The notes: generated by a model from the sequence alone, not told the origin. Counted from the stretch's first letter, positions 39,889-51,386 are shown. The stretch: 64,000 nucleotides of DNA from Aspidapion aeneum (GCA_963576565.1 OY755046.1:59871471-59935470), one strand, 5' to 3'. Program-made: numbers and translations.

Positions 39889-41450
39889 CAGGGTGTCTCA
39901 TTATATTTTTTCCCACCCTTTTAGACCATTAATAATTGATATGGGAATATAAAAGAAATTGTGTTCGAATTCGCGAAATTTTTACTTTTGAATTGCATCT
40001 TGACTTTATTCCTGATGCTTACCATATTTGACAGGCGCTCAAATTTATAGTTTTTGTAAATTGGATGCTCCTTATATTATTTAATTAATAGATTAGGCTT
40101 GGAACATATTTTCCAAAAATACCCGATATGTCGTAGTTTAGAGCCATAGTCTGAGATATTAGCAATTATAACAGTACCGCTCTTGTGTTAATTTTAATAT
40201 CCTTATTCCAAATTATGTTAGTCCCATTGAGTTGTATAACGCCCTAAAAGGGTATAGAAGTCAATGGTTAGTCCCCATGTATCAACAGTGACAATGACAC
40301 AACTTCGTTGTCGTTACCGGTTGTCATTTTGAGCGTCATTAAAAAAAAATAGTTGTCATTGTCACTGTTTATACACGGGGACTAACGTAGTTCGAAATAA
40401 GCACACTGAAATTAACACTAAAGTGGTAGTGTTATTTTTTTATCATTTATAGTAGTTTACCTAACTAGTGCGGAAAGTGCCTCTTTTCCGCACGCGATTG
40501 CAGATGGCCAAACGACGCGATAGCGGAGTTTGGCCAGCAATCAAGTGCGGAAAAGACACTTTACGCACGAGTTAGGTACACTATTTTTTCTATAAGCGTG
40601 AGGAAAAAACTAAAAATTAATCAGAAAATTATTTATATTCAAAACGTTTTAATCAAATCAATTATTATTATTCACATTCTAGCGGCTTCTAGAACTGACT
40701 GGGGTAGATCTTCGTCCGAAGAATCCATTGAAAATCTGATTTTTTTGTTTGAAAAATTCAAAAGACGCTTGTATCTGCAAAATTGGCTTTGTTTTGACAG
40801 TTTGTTTGTACTTTGTTGCTATGGTGATTTAAGATGCCAAATCTAAAACCACTAGTGTTCATTGTTGTTTGACATTGACAATGACGATATTTATACCGGG
40901 GAGGTTTAAAAGTTATAATTTGAACCTATTTTACTGAAAACTTTATTTTATCGAAAATATTGAAAATATAGCAGAATTTTAGTCAATTTGAATATTTTTA
41001 GGATATTTCGTGTGCTAGGAAAGATACAAATGTATTTTGAACGGTCTAAATGTTATAGAACACCTCAAAATCGTAACAAATTTACTTTTCCGCACTAGTG
41101 CGGAAAATATATTTTTCCGCACTAGTGCGGAAAAGTTGCACTTTCCACACTAAAATTCGTGCGGAAAAGTGGACTTTTCCGCACGCTTATAGAAAAAAAA
41201 TTTATCGCTAATATTCATATTTTTGGAAAGTATATTCCAAGCCTAATCTATTAATTAAATAATATAAGGAGCATCCAATTTACAAAAACTATAAATTTGA
41301 GCGCCTGTCAAATACGGTAAGCATCAGGAATAAAGTAAAGATGCAAGTTTAAAGTAAAAATTTCGCGAATTCGATTACAATTTCTTTTATATTCCTACAT
41401 CAATTATTAATGGTCTAAAAGGGTGGGAAAAAATATAATGAGACACCCTG
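39889..41450. mobile_element. 1.56-kb TA transposon abutting copy 2
   Basis: Ends CAGGGTGTCTCATTATATTT and inverse, TA at 39887-39888 (shared with the neighbour) and 41451-41452. Inverted repeats run ~250-300 bp (GGTAAGCATCAGGAATAAAG and inverse; CTAATCTATTAATTAAATAA and inverse). The middle carries the GTGCGGAAAA palindrome cluster. A separate hairpin (GTCCCCATGTATCAACAGTG/inverse) is at 40265-40395. No transposase. Confidence 0.88.
40446..41190. repeat. GTGCGGAAAA palindrome cluster, locus 1
   Basis: Two perfect 22-bp palindromes (arm TTTTCCGCAC, spacer TA, inverse arm) at 41086-41107 and 41113-41134. The outward arrangement GTGCGGAAAAGT-GG-ACTTTTCCGCAC is at 41159-41184. Further single arms near 40472, 40487 and 40543. 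The left boundary (TTTACCTAACTAGTGCGGAAAG) is shared with 54490 and 58429. TTTTTTCTATAAGCGTG near 40588 is inverted near 41183, so a subelement of ~600 bp is bounded by these. The frame 40598-40846 within it has no recognised domain. Confidence 0.85.
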
Positions 41451-41639
41451 TACAATACTGTAAAGAGCTGATTAGATTATGGTTGAAATCCATTGATACT
41501 AATGACAGTTTTTTGATAGTTTAAAAATTGAAAATGTGGTAACTTCTTAACGGAGCATCGCATCAAGATGCGGTTCTCGGAATATCTGAGGGCACGGCAG
41601 TGCCTCGCCAAGTTCGCGCGCCGTAACCATCTTTTCTGG

Positions 41640-42900
41640 AAACATTTCAGCCGATATTTGACCTACCTAAAACTCTACTTCGGAATGAGCTACGAATCTC
41701 AAACTTTGCACAGTCGTAGATCTCCATGGGGTTAACAACCCCTCCAAGTTTCATGGAATTCCATAAAGTAGTAAAGTAGTTACGAAATTTCAAAAAACGA
41801 CGAAATTGCCACTCACTCACTGACTCACTCATGTATAGATCATCATTATTCTACTGTACTTCCAGACATGCTACAAAACTGAAATTTGGCAGACTGATAG
41901 AAATAATGACCAAACCCCTGGAAAACCCCAAAATTTTAATTTACTCTCCTCCCCTATACATTTAAAGTTATGTAAAAGTAGCATCGCCCACTTCCAGAAA
42001 TGCTAGAGAGTTGAGCTTAGGCAGACTGATAGGAACTATGATAAAACTATAGGAAAAAATCAAAAAACCCCAAAATTTTAATTTACTCCTCTCCCCTATA
42101 CATTTAAAGTTATGTAAAAGTAGCATTGCCCACTTTCAGAAATGCTAGAGAGTTGAACTTTGGCAGACTGATAGGAACTCAACTATAGAAAAAAATTAAA
42201 ACACCCCAAAATTCTAATTTACTTCCCTCCCCTATAAATGTAAAGATAAGTAAAAGTAACATTGCCTACTTCCAGACATGCTAGAGAACTGAGCTTTGGA
42301 AGACCGATAGTACCTATGATAAAGTTATAGAAAAAAATTCCCCAAAATTCTAATTTACTTCTTTTCCCTATAAATGTAAAGTTATGTAAAAGTAACACTG
42401 CTCAGTTCCAGAAATGCTAGAGAGCTGAACTTTTTAAGACTGTAAACTATATGAAAAAATTTAAAAACACCAACATTTTAGATTACTTCCCTCTCCTATA
42501 AATGTAAATTTATATAAAACTAACATTGCCCACTTCCAGAAACGCTAGAGAGCTGAGCATTGGAATGCTGATAGAAATTATGATAAAACCATGGGAAAAA
42601 ATTTAAAAGGTCCAATATTTTCATTTACTCTTCTCCCCTATAAATGTAAAGTTATGTAAAAGTAACATTACCCACTTCCAGAAACGCTAGAGAGCTGAGC
42701 ATTGGAAGACTGATAGGAACTATGATAAAACCATAGGACAAATTTAAAAACATGACAATTTTAATTTATTTCCCTCCCCTATACATGTAAAGTTATGTAA
42801 AAGTAACATTGTGCACTTTCAGAAACACTAGAGAGCTGAGCTTTGGAAGGCTGATAGGAACTACGATAAAACCATGGAAAAAAATTAAAAAACCTCAAAA
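41640..42900 (+). repeat. Element with ~140-bp minisatellite, seven to eight units
   Basis: After a leader shared with 20740-20960, units with CTACTGTACTTCCAGACATG- or CACTTCCAGAAAYGCTAGAG-type text, then ACTGATAGGAACTATGATAAA, then TTTACTCCYCTCCCCTATA recur with period ~135-142 bp. One unit is repeated at 52255-52380. The arrangement leader + minisatellite + palindrome resembles non-autonomous Helitron-like elements, but no CTRR end was pinned down. Confidence 0.8.
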
Positions 42901-43009
42901 ATTAAATAAGGCATTGCAAAAGTTTTGAACAATATTCAGCATATTTTATTACTTAAAAAATTAAGTATTATCCAATTCCTTTAAAAAAGAAGTGAAATCA
43001 TAACAAAAA

Positions 43010-43345
43010 CATTTTATGTAAAAAAAGCCAAGTACGCGAAAATGGCATTCCGTAAAAAGAATTGAGATAAAAGTAAAGCCAAGTTCTCCAATACAAATTT
43101 CAAAATGAAAGGTTCTTACTAGTTTGGAAATATTTTTCTAAACTTGGCTATTACGGCTGTAAATCACTCTTAGGCACAGTGCTAAATTGAACAGAAAGAA
43201 GTTTGGCTGTAATAGCAAAGTTTAAAAAAACATTTCCAAACTAGTAAGAACCTTTCATTTTGAAATTTGTATTGAAGAACTTGGCTTTACTTTTATCTCA
43301 ATTCTTTTTACGGAATGCCATTTTCGCGTACTTGGCTTTTTTTAC
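43010..43345. repeat. Perfect-like foldback, ~150-bp arms
   Basis: GCCAAGTACGCGAAAATGGC, AAGAATTGAGATAAAAGTAA and GGTTCTTACTAGTTTGGAAA reappear inverted. The loop is about 43165-43190. One and a half copies lie at 52490-52715 and 54131-54180. Confidence 0.9.
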
Positions 43346-43479
43346 ATGAAATGGTTTTGTTATGATAGTAATATTTAGTGCCTATTTAAATTTACAAAAA
43401 AAAATAAAAGTGTTTTCTCTATGATTTCAGACAAAAAGGACAAGTACCTTTCAAAAAAGGTGTATTACAATTAAAAATA

Positions 43480-43690
43480 TGCACAGGTGTTTTGAAAATA
43501 TCAAACAAAAACTATTAAAAAAATATTCGAAAAATTTAAATATCGCCTCCATTTTGTAAAAAAAAATTCAATTAGATTTAATAGTTTTCTATTACCGACT
43601 ACGGCTAACCGAATGGCATTAACCAATTTTTTATAGGCCTAATTTTAAGAAAAAACCCTTGCAGTTACTTTTACCACACCCTGTATGTGT
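43480..43690. mobile_element. Terminus relic of the 9157-type mariner-like element
   Basis: GAAAAATTTAAATATCGCC, CATTTTGTAAA, GACTACGGCTAACCGAATG, AGGCCTAATTTTAAG and the end ACCACACCCTGTA match the terminal inverted repeat of 9157-12512 in order. Only one end is present. Confidence 0.6.
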
Positions 43691-44160
43691 ATAATAGCCG
43701 TTTTCATCTATAGGTGGAAACTAGGCTTAACGTTTTATAATTATAATTTACAAAAAAACCGTTTTTTATGTAAAAGTAATGCGGTTAAAAAAACCAAATG
43801 AATTTTAGATATTTATTTCATTTTTTTTTTTGTAGATATGACAGTGAGGTATTTTCTGAAAATTCCTTACAGGTTTTTCACTTTGGAATAAAACCGAGAA
43901 TTTTTCAAATATAAAAACTTGATCAAGTATTGTAAGCACTTGTGTGAGTCTTCCTTTTTGATAATTTTTTTATAACTCTGATCAAAATTGTCCCAACTGC
44001 CAAATTTTGTGGTAATGTCTGTTTGTCTGTCCAATAAAATGATTTTGACACAGGAGAAGGGGTAATCCAGGTGAGATAGAAAACAATACTTTTTGATATT
44101 TTTTTTCTATGAAAATATAAAGGAATGTGAAACCAAGCAATACATTATATTGATACCTAA
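43690..44160. other. AT-rich stretch, nothing recognised
   Basis: No repeat partner, frame or RNA signal seen. Confidence 0.4.
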
Positions 44161-44164
44161 GTCA

Positions 44165-45660
44165 CTACTATTATGTCGGTTTAGAACGTTTTCTACGTTG
44201 TCCGACGCCTATTCTCCACCTCCTTCGATCCTGACAATCATTTTCTGTCAGATTTTTTTGACTCATTGATCTTTGGATTGACTGTTGCCATTCTAGTTTA
44301 GGACGCCCTCTTTTTCTGCGCCCTATTGGTTGCCATTCTAGGGCCTGCTTTGGTAATCTTTCGTCGTTCATCCGTTGTACATGGCCGTACCATATCAGTT
44401 GCCTTTTAGTGATGTCATCCGTTATGCTTCCCTCGATTCCCATTCTTTTTTTTATGATCTCATTTCTTATGTGATCTATTCTAGATATTCTCATTGATCT
44501 TCTTATTGCATCCATTTCGACACTTTCCATTTTTATTTTGTATTTTTCTGTTACGCGACGGTCTATTCCATACAACAGCGTGCTTTTCACCATTGTTTCA
44601 TATATGTTAAATTTTACATTCTTTTTTATCTCTCTGCTCCATATTATACTGTCAAGACATCCAATAACCTTTTTTGCTTTTACTATTTTTTTTCCAATTC
44701 TTTACAGTCTGTTCCTGTCTTATCAAATGTGACACCCAAGTATACATACTCATTGCTTGGAGATATTGTTTGTCCATTTTCTAGTACTGATTCACTGGAT
44801 TCGTTTCCAATACATAAGTACTGTGTCTTGTCCACGTTCACTGTTAATCCCCACTTTTGGTATTCTTCTGTTAACTTTCTCATCATATACTCCATGTCTT
44901 CTTTATCATTAGCTACAATTACTTGGTCGTCAGCAAACTGTAGTGTGTATATGGTAAATCGGTCGTTAAGTTGTATTCCCATGCCGTGCACTTTACGTTT
45001 CAAGTTTTTTAGAGCTACTGCGATATATGTTTTACATTTTGTTACCAGGAATTCTTTTAAAAGTCGATTTCCAATTTTAATTTTAAATTTTGACCGTTTG
45101 TATAGTTTTTTATCGCTTTTCTGTATGTATGATTGATATTAGTTTGCTCTAACACTGTCCATAATTTTTCTACTGGAACGGTATTATATGCTTTTTGTAG
45201 GTCCGCAAAGGTAACATGAGTCTCTATATTTCTGGCGCTCCTTTTCTGAATTACTTGTTTAAGACAAAAAATATTATCACTACAAGATCTGCCTGCACAA
45301 AACCCACTTTGCTCTTTTTCTTCTTGTTCATGAAAATTATTCTCTATTAGATCTCTAAGAATCCTACCGTATAATCTACTTAGAGTACTGGTTACTGAAA
45401 TTCCTCTGTAATTATTGCAATCCAGCTTGTTTCCTTTTTTATGTATTGAGGATATGAATGCAATGTTCCATTCATTAGGTACTGGATGTCCGTTTACGCA
45501 TTGATTGATAATATATGTGAGATTTTCGAGTAGTGTCTCTGATCCATATTTGAGCATTTCAGCATATATTCCCCCTGGTCCGCTAGCTTTTCTGGATTTA
45601 AGCTTTTTCATATTATTCTTTATCATTTCTTTTTGGATGATTACTTCCTCTCCATGTACT
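44165..45660 (-). pseudogene. LINE family 1, longest copy (RT domain to 3' end)
   Basis: On the - strand from 45626: KKLKSRKASGPGGIYAEMLK (RT motif 0/1), PVPNEWNIAFISSIHKKGNK, NYRGISVTSTLSRLYGRIL, EKEQSGFCAGRSCSDNIF and VTFADLQKAYNTVP. After a deletion/frameshift near 45030 it continues with [20 protein letters not shown] (RT catalytic FADD), [10 protein letters not shown], then after another frameshift STLLYGIDRRVTEKYK and [15 protein letters not shown]. Endonuclease and N terminus are missing. RT segment between the two FADD-flanking blocks is deleted. It is inactive. Confidence 0.9.
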
Positions 45661-46229
45661 TCTATGTCTCTCCTCGGAGAGGCTGCCAGATATTCGGGTC
45701 TCGTCTCCTGCAGCAGTCCCTTGTAGTCTTATGTCCATTGTTCTAGTTTGATTATCTGGATACCTAAGTTCAACTGTTAAATTACAATTTTTTGATGACC
45801 TTCTGTTTTCGCCTTAGAGTAATAAATATATGTTATTACTCTGAGGTTTTCGCAAATTGTTATAACCTCAAACATCCCTTTCTGATATAAGTATTATTTT
45901 TACCCAACTGCAGCACGGCGAAAGGAAGGTAATATGTACGTTTGTGTCACGCTAGAGGCTAAACGGCTGAACCGATTTTGACAAAAAAGGTGTCGTTGAG
46001 TTGCTACTGATCCCCAAGGTGCTATAGACTATATTTTTTTTAACAGTAATCAACATGGCGGTCTTCAGACGCCATTTTGTCACATGATGTAGGCTTTAAG
46101 GCATACAAATTATCTAAATTTCAGGCGATTTTATTGAAATTCATTTGATTAGCCATTGCAAATGTCCTCTAATTTGCTGTAGGTACTTTGTAGTCCTCCC
46201 TGCTCCCACGCATCTCTCCTCCTGTCATT

Positions 46230-46625
46230 CCCCCCACCCTATTCAAAAACCATAATGGCATAATTTTATCAAATATAGAGCGATTTTAAAAATTCTTTCT
46301 GCATACGCTTTTAGATTTTTTTTCCAACACCATTTTACTAGTCCCCCGCCTCTCCCTCTCTCCATCCCGCCATATAGCTATAACTTTCACAAATAAAAAG
46401 CGATTTCAAAAGTTTTTGCTACACACGCTTGAAGACTTTTTTCCAACATCATTTTACTAGTTTCCTCCTCCCTCCTTATTAGTAATAGTTGTAGCTATAC
46501 CTTTCACAAATTTAGAGCGATTTCAAAAATTCTTTCGGCACCCGCTTTAAGATTTTTTTCGACACCATTTTACTAGTTCCCCCCTCCCTCTCTCCTCCCC
46601 CACCATCACTCAATTGAAGGTTACA
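46230..46625 (+). repeat. ~118-bp tandem repeat, three units
   Basis: AGAGCGATTTTAAAAATTCT near 46277, then 46396 and 46516, each with ACGCTT-AGA-TTTTTTCC and ACACCATTTTACTAGT, followed by a CCTCCCTC run. Confidence 0.85.
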
Positions 46626-47050
46626 TTGTTCGTGTCCGTAGAAAATCTACACGTACTTTTTGGGTAAAGCTAAATGAATTGTAAATGCATTGTGCTTTTT
46701 ATAAGGCTAAATAAGAATTAAACCTAAAAATTGGAAATCAAAAAAAAAATTTAATAAAAAAACGCAAATGCTAATTTTACTTATAACTTATTATAGTCTT
46801 AGTTGGGTACAAAATTACCCAATAACCTGATTCATGAAAATACAAATTGTGCTAAAGTGCGCTTTGGGTATCAAAACTAAAAGTTGAAGCATGTCGTACA
46901 TTATAGGTACACGTATCAATTTTGTACTTAACTGCGACTAGTACTTACAAGTAAATTTAGCAGTTGGGTGTTTTTTTTATTAAAATGTTCTGTCAAAAAC
47001 TTAAATTGACTGAGTAAATAGGTGTTGTCATTAATTAATATAATTAGATA

Positions 47051-47903
47051 AACTTGGAACAAGTCCTTAAACTATGGAAGAGAAAATGCCAAAACATGAG
47101 AATTCCGTTGGACGAAACCACCTTGTATACTTTATGTTTCGCCGATTATCAGATAGTAGTGGCTCAGGATTATGACAACCTCGAATATATGACACGTAAA
47201 CTAATAGAAGAGTACAATAAGTGGGGACTAGAGGTTAATCTCAATAAGACAGAGTATATGTGTATCGGTGGAATGAAACAGGATCTAATCTTAAATACCG
47301 GGCAGCGAATTCAGTCCTGTGATGAGTATAAATACTTGGTCTAAAAATTACAGCTGACGGAACACTAGACAAAGCTATAAAAGATCGAAACGTACAAGGA
47401 AAAAAAGCAATAACTTTATTAAATGGAATAATTTGGGACCAAAGTATATCAAAACATAACAAAAAGCTTATATATAACACCATTTTAAAAAGTATTATTA
47501 CATACGGCTCAGAAGTATGGCCAATCAAGGATAGAACAGAAAAAATGCTTTTCGCTGCGGAGATGAACAATTGGAGAAGAGCAGCAGGGAAATCAAAAAG
47601 AGAAAGAGTTACAAATCAAAGAATAAGAGAAATTATGACAGTGGGTGAACGTACTTTAGTGGATGATATAAGAACAAAACAACTGGTGTGATACGGACAT
47701 GTACAAAGAATGGATGATGGAAGACTACCTAAAAAAATATTACAATGGAAACCAACTGGCCGAAGAAAACGAGGAAGGCCGAGGAGAAGCTGGAGAGAAG
47801 GAATAGACAGTGAAATAAGACTAAGAGGCCTAGATGATGAATTATGGGCAAACAGAAACGAGTGGAGATTGGGTATCGGAAGACGTAGAACGTTGTGAAA
47901 CCG

Positions 47904-47905
<2 letters not shown>
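47051..47905 (+). pseudogene. LINE family 2 fragment (RT palm to 3' end)
   Basis: [38 protein letters not shown] (the second catalytic Asp of FADD is Tyr, so it is dead), a frameshift at ~47340, a TGA in WYGHVQ near 47690, then [17 protein letters not shown]. The 3' end GTGAAACCGATAAATATATA runs into the TA microsatellite, which is probably its tail. Confidence 0.88.

Positions 47906-47977
<72 letters not shown>
47906..47977 (+). repeat. (TA)n microsatellite, ~35 units
   Basis: Uninterrupted alternating TA directly after the LINE family 2 3' end. The antisense copy at 36290 has only a short TATATATATTTATCGG there. Confidence 0.97.
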
Positions 47978-47982
<5 letters not shown>

Positions 47983-48039
47983 GTTGCAATTTTTTGATAT
48001 ACATTAATTTAATACTTGTTTTAAGGTTATAATACCGAA

Positions 48040-48260
48040 TCTTAGAGGCATTGCGCCTCCCGTGGAGTTTGCACCGCGCGTGTATTTCGGCTTTTGTGCC
48101 TTTATTCTCCGTTTTCAACCGCCGAGACAGGCTCAAAGCACACTCCGCTTCTCATTCCTTCCTCGCACTTGCCACGGATCGCACCCCTGTAGTTTGCGAA
48201 CGCACCCACCTCCGCACGTGTTGACGCGGAGGCGCGAAAATTTTGAATTTACAAGTGTGC
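48040..48260 (+). promoter_or_regulatory. GC-rich, CpG-containing stretch upstream of the SBSPON-like gene
   Basis: Local GC and CpG are much higher than the surroundings. Contains CACGTG (48215-48220) and GGCGCGAAAA (48231-48240), which is the inverse of a canonical E2F site. Upstream of the CCAAT cluster and ~300 bp before the ATG. Confidence 0.5.
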
Positions 48261-48268
48261 CGTGGTTT

Positions 48269-48421
48269 ACCAATCAGAGACAATTTTAACGGGTTTTGTT
48301 TTGAATTGGCACCAATCAGAGCGTTTGTTTTGATTTCGGACCAATAACAACAAGTTTTTGACCAATTAGAATACGTGCTGATAAGAAATAACGGTTTGTT
48401 TTTAGTTTTTGACCAATCAGA
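48269..48421 (+). promoter_or_regulatory. Five CCAAT boxes (NF-Y type) in 153 bp
   Basis: ACCAATCAGA at 48269, 48311 and 48412, ACCAATAACA at 48340, ACCAATTAGA at 48361; one inverted ATTGG at 48305. Spacings 42, 29, 21 and 51 bp are near multiples of a helical turn. Lies 110-260 bp upstream of the ATG at 48532. NF-Y binds CCAAT in promoters of animals. Confidence 0.65.
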
Positions 48422-48531
48422 CAAAGTCTATTAGTAAACTGAGCTTTATTGTGACCAAAAAACCTGTAAATGTTAAAAGTTTGATTTTATTGTAATAAAA
48501 TACCACCAATTCTTAATTTTGTTTTATAAAT

Positions 48532-48775
48532 ATGGCAATTATAACGCCAAAAACCCTTTTTCTCACTCTTTTGCTTGGAAATTTCGTATTGTTCTCGTTC
48601 GCCGGGAGCTGTAGGGAAGCTAAACTATGTTGTCCAGGGAGAGACTCGTCCTGTGTCGTCCAGAAGACTCCTATTAACGCGATAATTGAGGATCTTAGTG
48701 AGAAACCTTGTTATTGTGATCACGCCTGCTTGAAACTTGGAGATTGTTGTTTAGACTTCAAAGACGCATGTGGAG
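48532..48775 (+). CDS. First coding exon of an SBSPON-like secreted somatomedin-B protein
   Basis: The start gives a typical signal peptide (MAIITPKTLFLTLLLGNFVL then FSFAG, likely cleavage near residues 24-25). A somatomedin-B domain follows: SCREAKLCCPGRDSSC, then PCYCDHACLKLGDCCLDF and DAC. Ten cysteines (27, 33, 34, 41, 60, 62, 66, 72, 73, 80) follow the pattern of SBSPON (somatomedin-B and thrombospondin type-1 domain-containing protein). The exon ends in phase 1 at a strong donor, GTAAGT, at 48776. In that family a thrombospondin type-1 domain follows in later exons. I did not find one up to 64000, so the gene probably continues past the window with a long first intron. An extracellular matrix role is inferred from the family. 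The start is chosen by the signal peptide and a good upstream context (AATATGGC). Confidence 0.85.
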
Positions 48776-49189
48776 GTAAGTTAATTTATTTTGAATTTAT
48801 AAATGAACCAATCACATCTTATCGCAACGATTTCTATTTTAAATTTGCACCGGTGTTTTAATTTCGAACTATTAAAAACAATTTTTTAATTAATATTTTG
48901 ACAAAGTAGATTATAATTTGATAAGTTGGCTGTGCATGAAGTGTATTATTCACGCGGATTTTTTTTCTCGGGCTTTGATTTGCTGAAATTTTGAATTTTT
49001 TTTATTTATGAAAATTTAATTTTAATGTTAGTTGCTTTTTTACTTGTTTTCACAGTACACCAATTTCTGTGGTTAGTAATCTGTGCTTGTTTTTTAATAA
49101 ACTGTCAAACTGAATTTTATCTGTCACTTTTAGTTTTTGATATATTGGATACAGTTGGTACTTTTGCTATGGAATGACCCTCTTTTTAT

Positions 49190-49350
49190 CAAGCGCAGAT
49201 CTGGGTCAAAATCTAGGGGGTAATGGTCGAAGGAAACATAATTATTATTTTCTAGGGAGAAAGAGTTATTATGCCCGATATTTACTGTTTATTTTTTCTA
49301 GGGGAGGGGGTAATTACCACGTTACCCCCACTCAAATCCGTGCTTACTTT
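49190..49350. repeat. Short dispersed C/G-run repeat, shared with 8240-8480
   Basis: GCAGATCTGGGTCAAAATCT, AGGGGGTAAT and GGTAATTACCACGTTACCCCC match the 8240-8480 block on the opposite strand. ~160 bp; ends (AAGCGCAGATYTG and AAGCACGGATTTG) are weakly inverted. Confidence 0.55.
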
Positions 49351-49967
49351 TTATTAAATTTTTAAAAGCGTAAAATATAAAATTACGTATTACACTTAAT
49401 ATTTTATATTTTAAAATTTTTATTGATTTATGTATATTATTTTTTTAATTAGGTACTTCTTTATAATTGATTACATTTTTATTTTGATCGTTTTAAAGTA
49501 TTTTAAAGGATATAAAGAAATAAAGAAGTCATTCCATACAAAATAACAATTTTATTAAATATCTTAAAAATTGGAGGTAAATAATTGAAAAACGAATATA
49601 TGGATTCTTGAAATTGTTACATGGTCGTAAAGACTTTCTCTATATAAATATAGGGGTACAATTTACCCCTACATGGAGGTGCGTGCTAAAATAATTTCAA
49701 GACAACCAAAAGGTGTTCCCCGCACAAATAAAATCTACTTGTTTGAAAGTTTTTCCAAAAACGTACAAAAAATCACACGCTCCCCCAACAAAGTTCCAAG
49801 GAGGAGCTTTTTTCAGCGCAACAGTCGTGAGTTGACTGTAGGAGATTTATGCTGGCGTCCTCCTGGGACCGATTATATAGCACTTATAGCAGGCTCCTGG
49901 GTTATTATTCCTGGTTCCTCGGCTATGGCTGCGTGTCGGCTCCTGGACTATACCTGCGTATATTCTC

Positions 49968-51386
49968 GCAGCCAACGATAAAGACCGGCCATGGCGCGTT
50001 ATAAGCAAGTCGGCGGTCACGTGATCTTAGGAGTCCCAGGATTCTTATTGTATTGCTTAATATATTATATGTTTTTACACAATTTAAATAAATTAACAAA
50101 AAAATTTTGTTCTTTGTTTATAGGCAAAAATTGAAAAAAATCTTTTGCTGATATATTTGTTTATTATGGATAAAAGAACTGAATCTATAAAATAAACAAT
50201 TATACAAAATTTGCACTCTAATATCTTCAGGTACATATATTAGGTACATAATATCGTTAGTAACTTCAAATCTATACAAGTCTTTCAAAATTGGACATAT
50301 CAAACCTAAGCTTTTAGTTTTTTAATTTTTCTTTGACTGTCATCATCTTTGAGTTCTTATTCAAAGATTTATTAGCAGACACTAAATCATTGTGCTTTTT
50401 AATAAAATTATTTAAAAAAACTTTACATGCCCTTAAACTAATTTTTTCAGGCTTTCTCCACAAAAACACTCGCTAGAGTTATCTGAAGAAAATTTTTAAA
50501 TATAAAACATTTCACAATAATTTATTAAAAAGAAACAAGTGATTTTGTGAATAAGTGAGATGGTTTTCCCATTCAATGAACTGAATGTAGTGGTCGTCAA
50601 TAATTTTTTGAAAAATTACCCTGCACAAAGTTTAATATCTATTTCAATAAAGTGTAAGTTAACTACCAACTCATGTTCTTTTAAAAGCTGTATCTTACTT
50701 TTTAAATATTTCACACTACCAGAGAGATTACTATATGTTAACAATATTTTACAAATCAGTTTTTTAATATTGCGAGGGTGCGGAAGACATATTACCTTAG
50801 AATTGTAAATTCACGTATATGCACTGGATAACTGGATAAACAAAGATGAAGCCAACATTAAAGTGTATCCACCATATCTTCGATTCTCAGGTTACCTTTT
50901 CAAGAGACCTAATTGTTCAATAAGAAATGACAACTGAACACATTTTTCACTCTCACTATCGAAAATGTCACTAAGGATGTCTATTACTTGATCAATCTTA
51001 TCCAAGATCTTATCTTTTACCACTTCTTTCCCGTTTGCAACATATTAGGTTTCAGTTTTATAGTTGGACCGACAAGGAACAACACTAATTACACGTTCGC
51101 GGCATTGTTTATCTTTTAGGTATTTTCTTTATAATTTACTCATTAGCCATTAATTATTTTAACGCAGCCCACTACAGTCTTTTTCGTGGGCTGCGTTATT
51201 TTAATAACTTTGATAAAATTCACATAAAATTCGTGGCCGAATTAAAAAAAAATCGACGTAAACAAACATACCAAAACTGAACACACACATGTTTTATAAT
51301 GCCAGCGGGCCGTGAGGCGTTTTTTCGTGGGACTCCTGGTCACGTGATATTTCCGCGCCCCAGCCGGTCTTTCTCGTGGGCTGCGG
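49968..51386 (-). mobile_element. P-element-superfamily (THAP9-like) DNA transposon relic
   Basis: Ends GCAGCCAACGATAAAGACCG and inverse of GCAGCCCACGAGAAAGACCG, both with CACGTGA and AGGAGTCCCA further in. Flanks TATATTCTC at 49959-49967 and 51387-51395 (8-9 bp duplication; P elements make 8). On the - strand, decayed frames read KEVVKDKILDKIDQVIDILS, YTLMLASSLFIQLSSAY, LPHPRNIKKLICKI, LLKEHELVVNLHFIEIDIKL and, near 50290-50480, CFCGESLKKLV and ACKVFLNNFIKKHNDLV. The Y-x-SSAY..LPHPR..DEI-like order matches the start of the P transposase catalytic region. Many stops; inactive. Confidence 0.65.

Noticed and set aside
47729..48136. 135-codon - strand frame with a long alternating Ile-Tyr run
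   Set aside because: It is the antisense of a LINE tail and a (TA)n microsatellite.
48062..48289. 75-codon frame MEFAPRVYFGFCAF
   Set aside because: It lies in the GC-rich promoter region of the somatomedin-B gene, has no domain, and ends within the CCAAT cluster.
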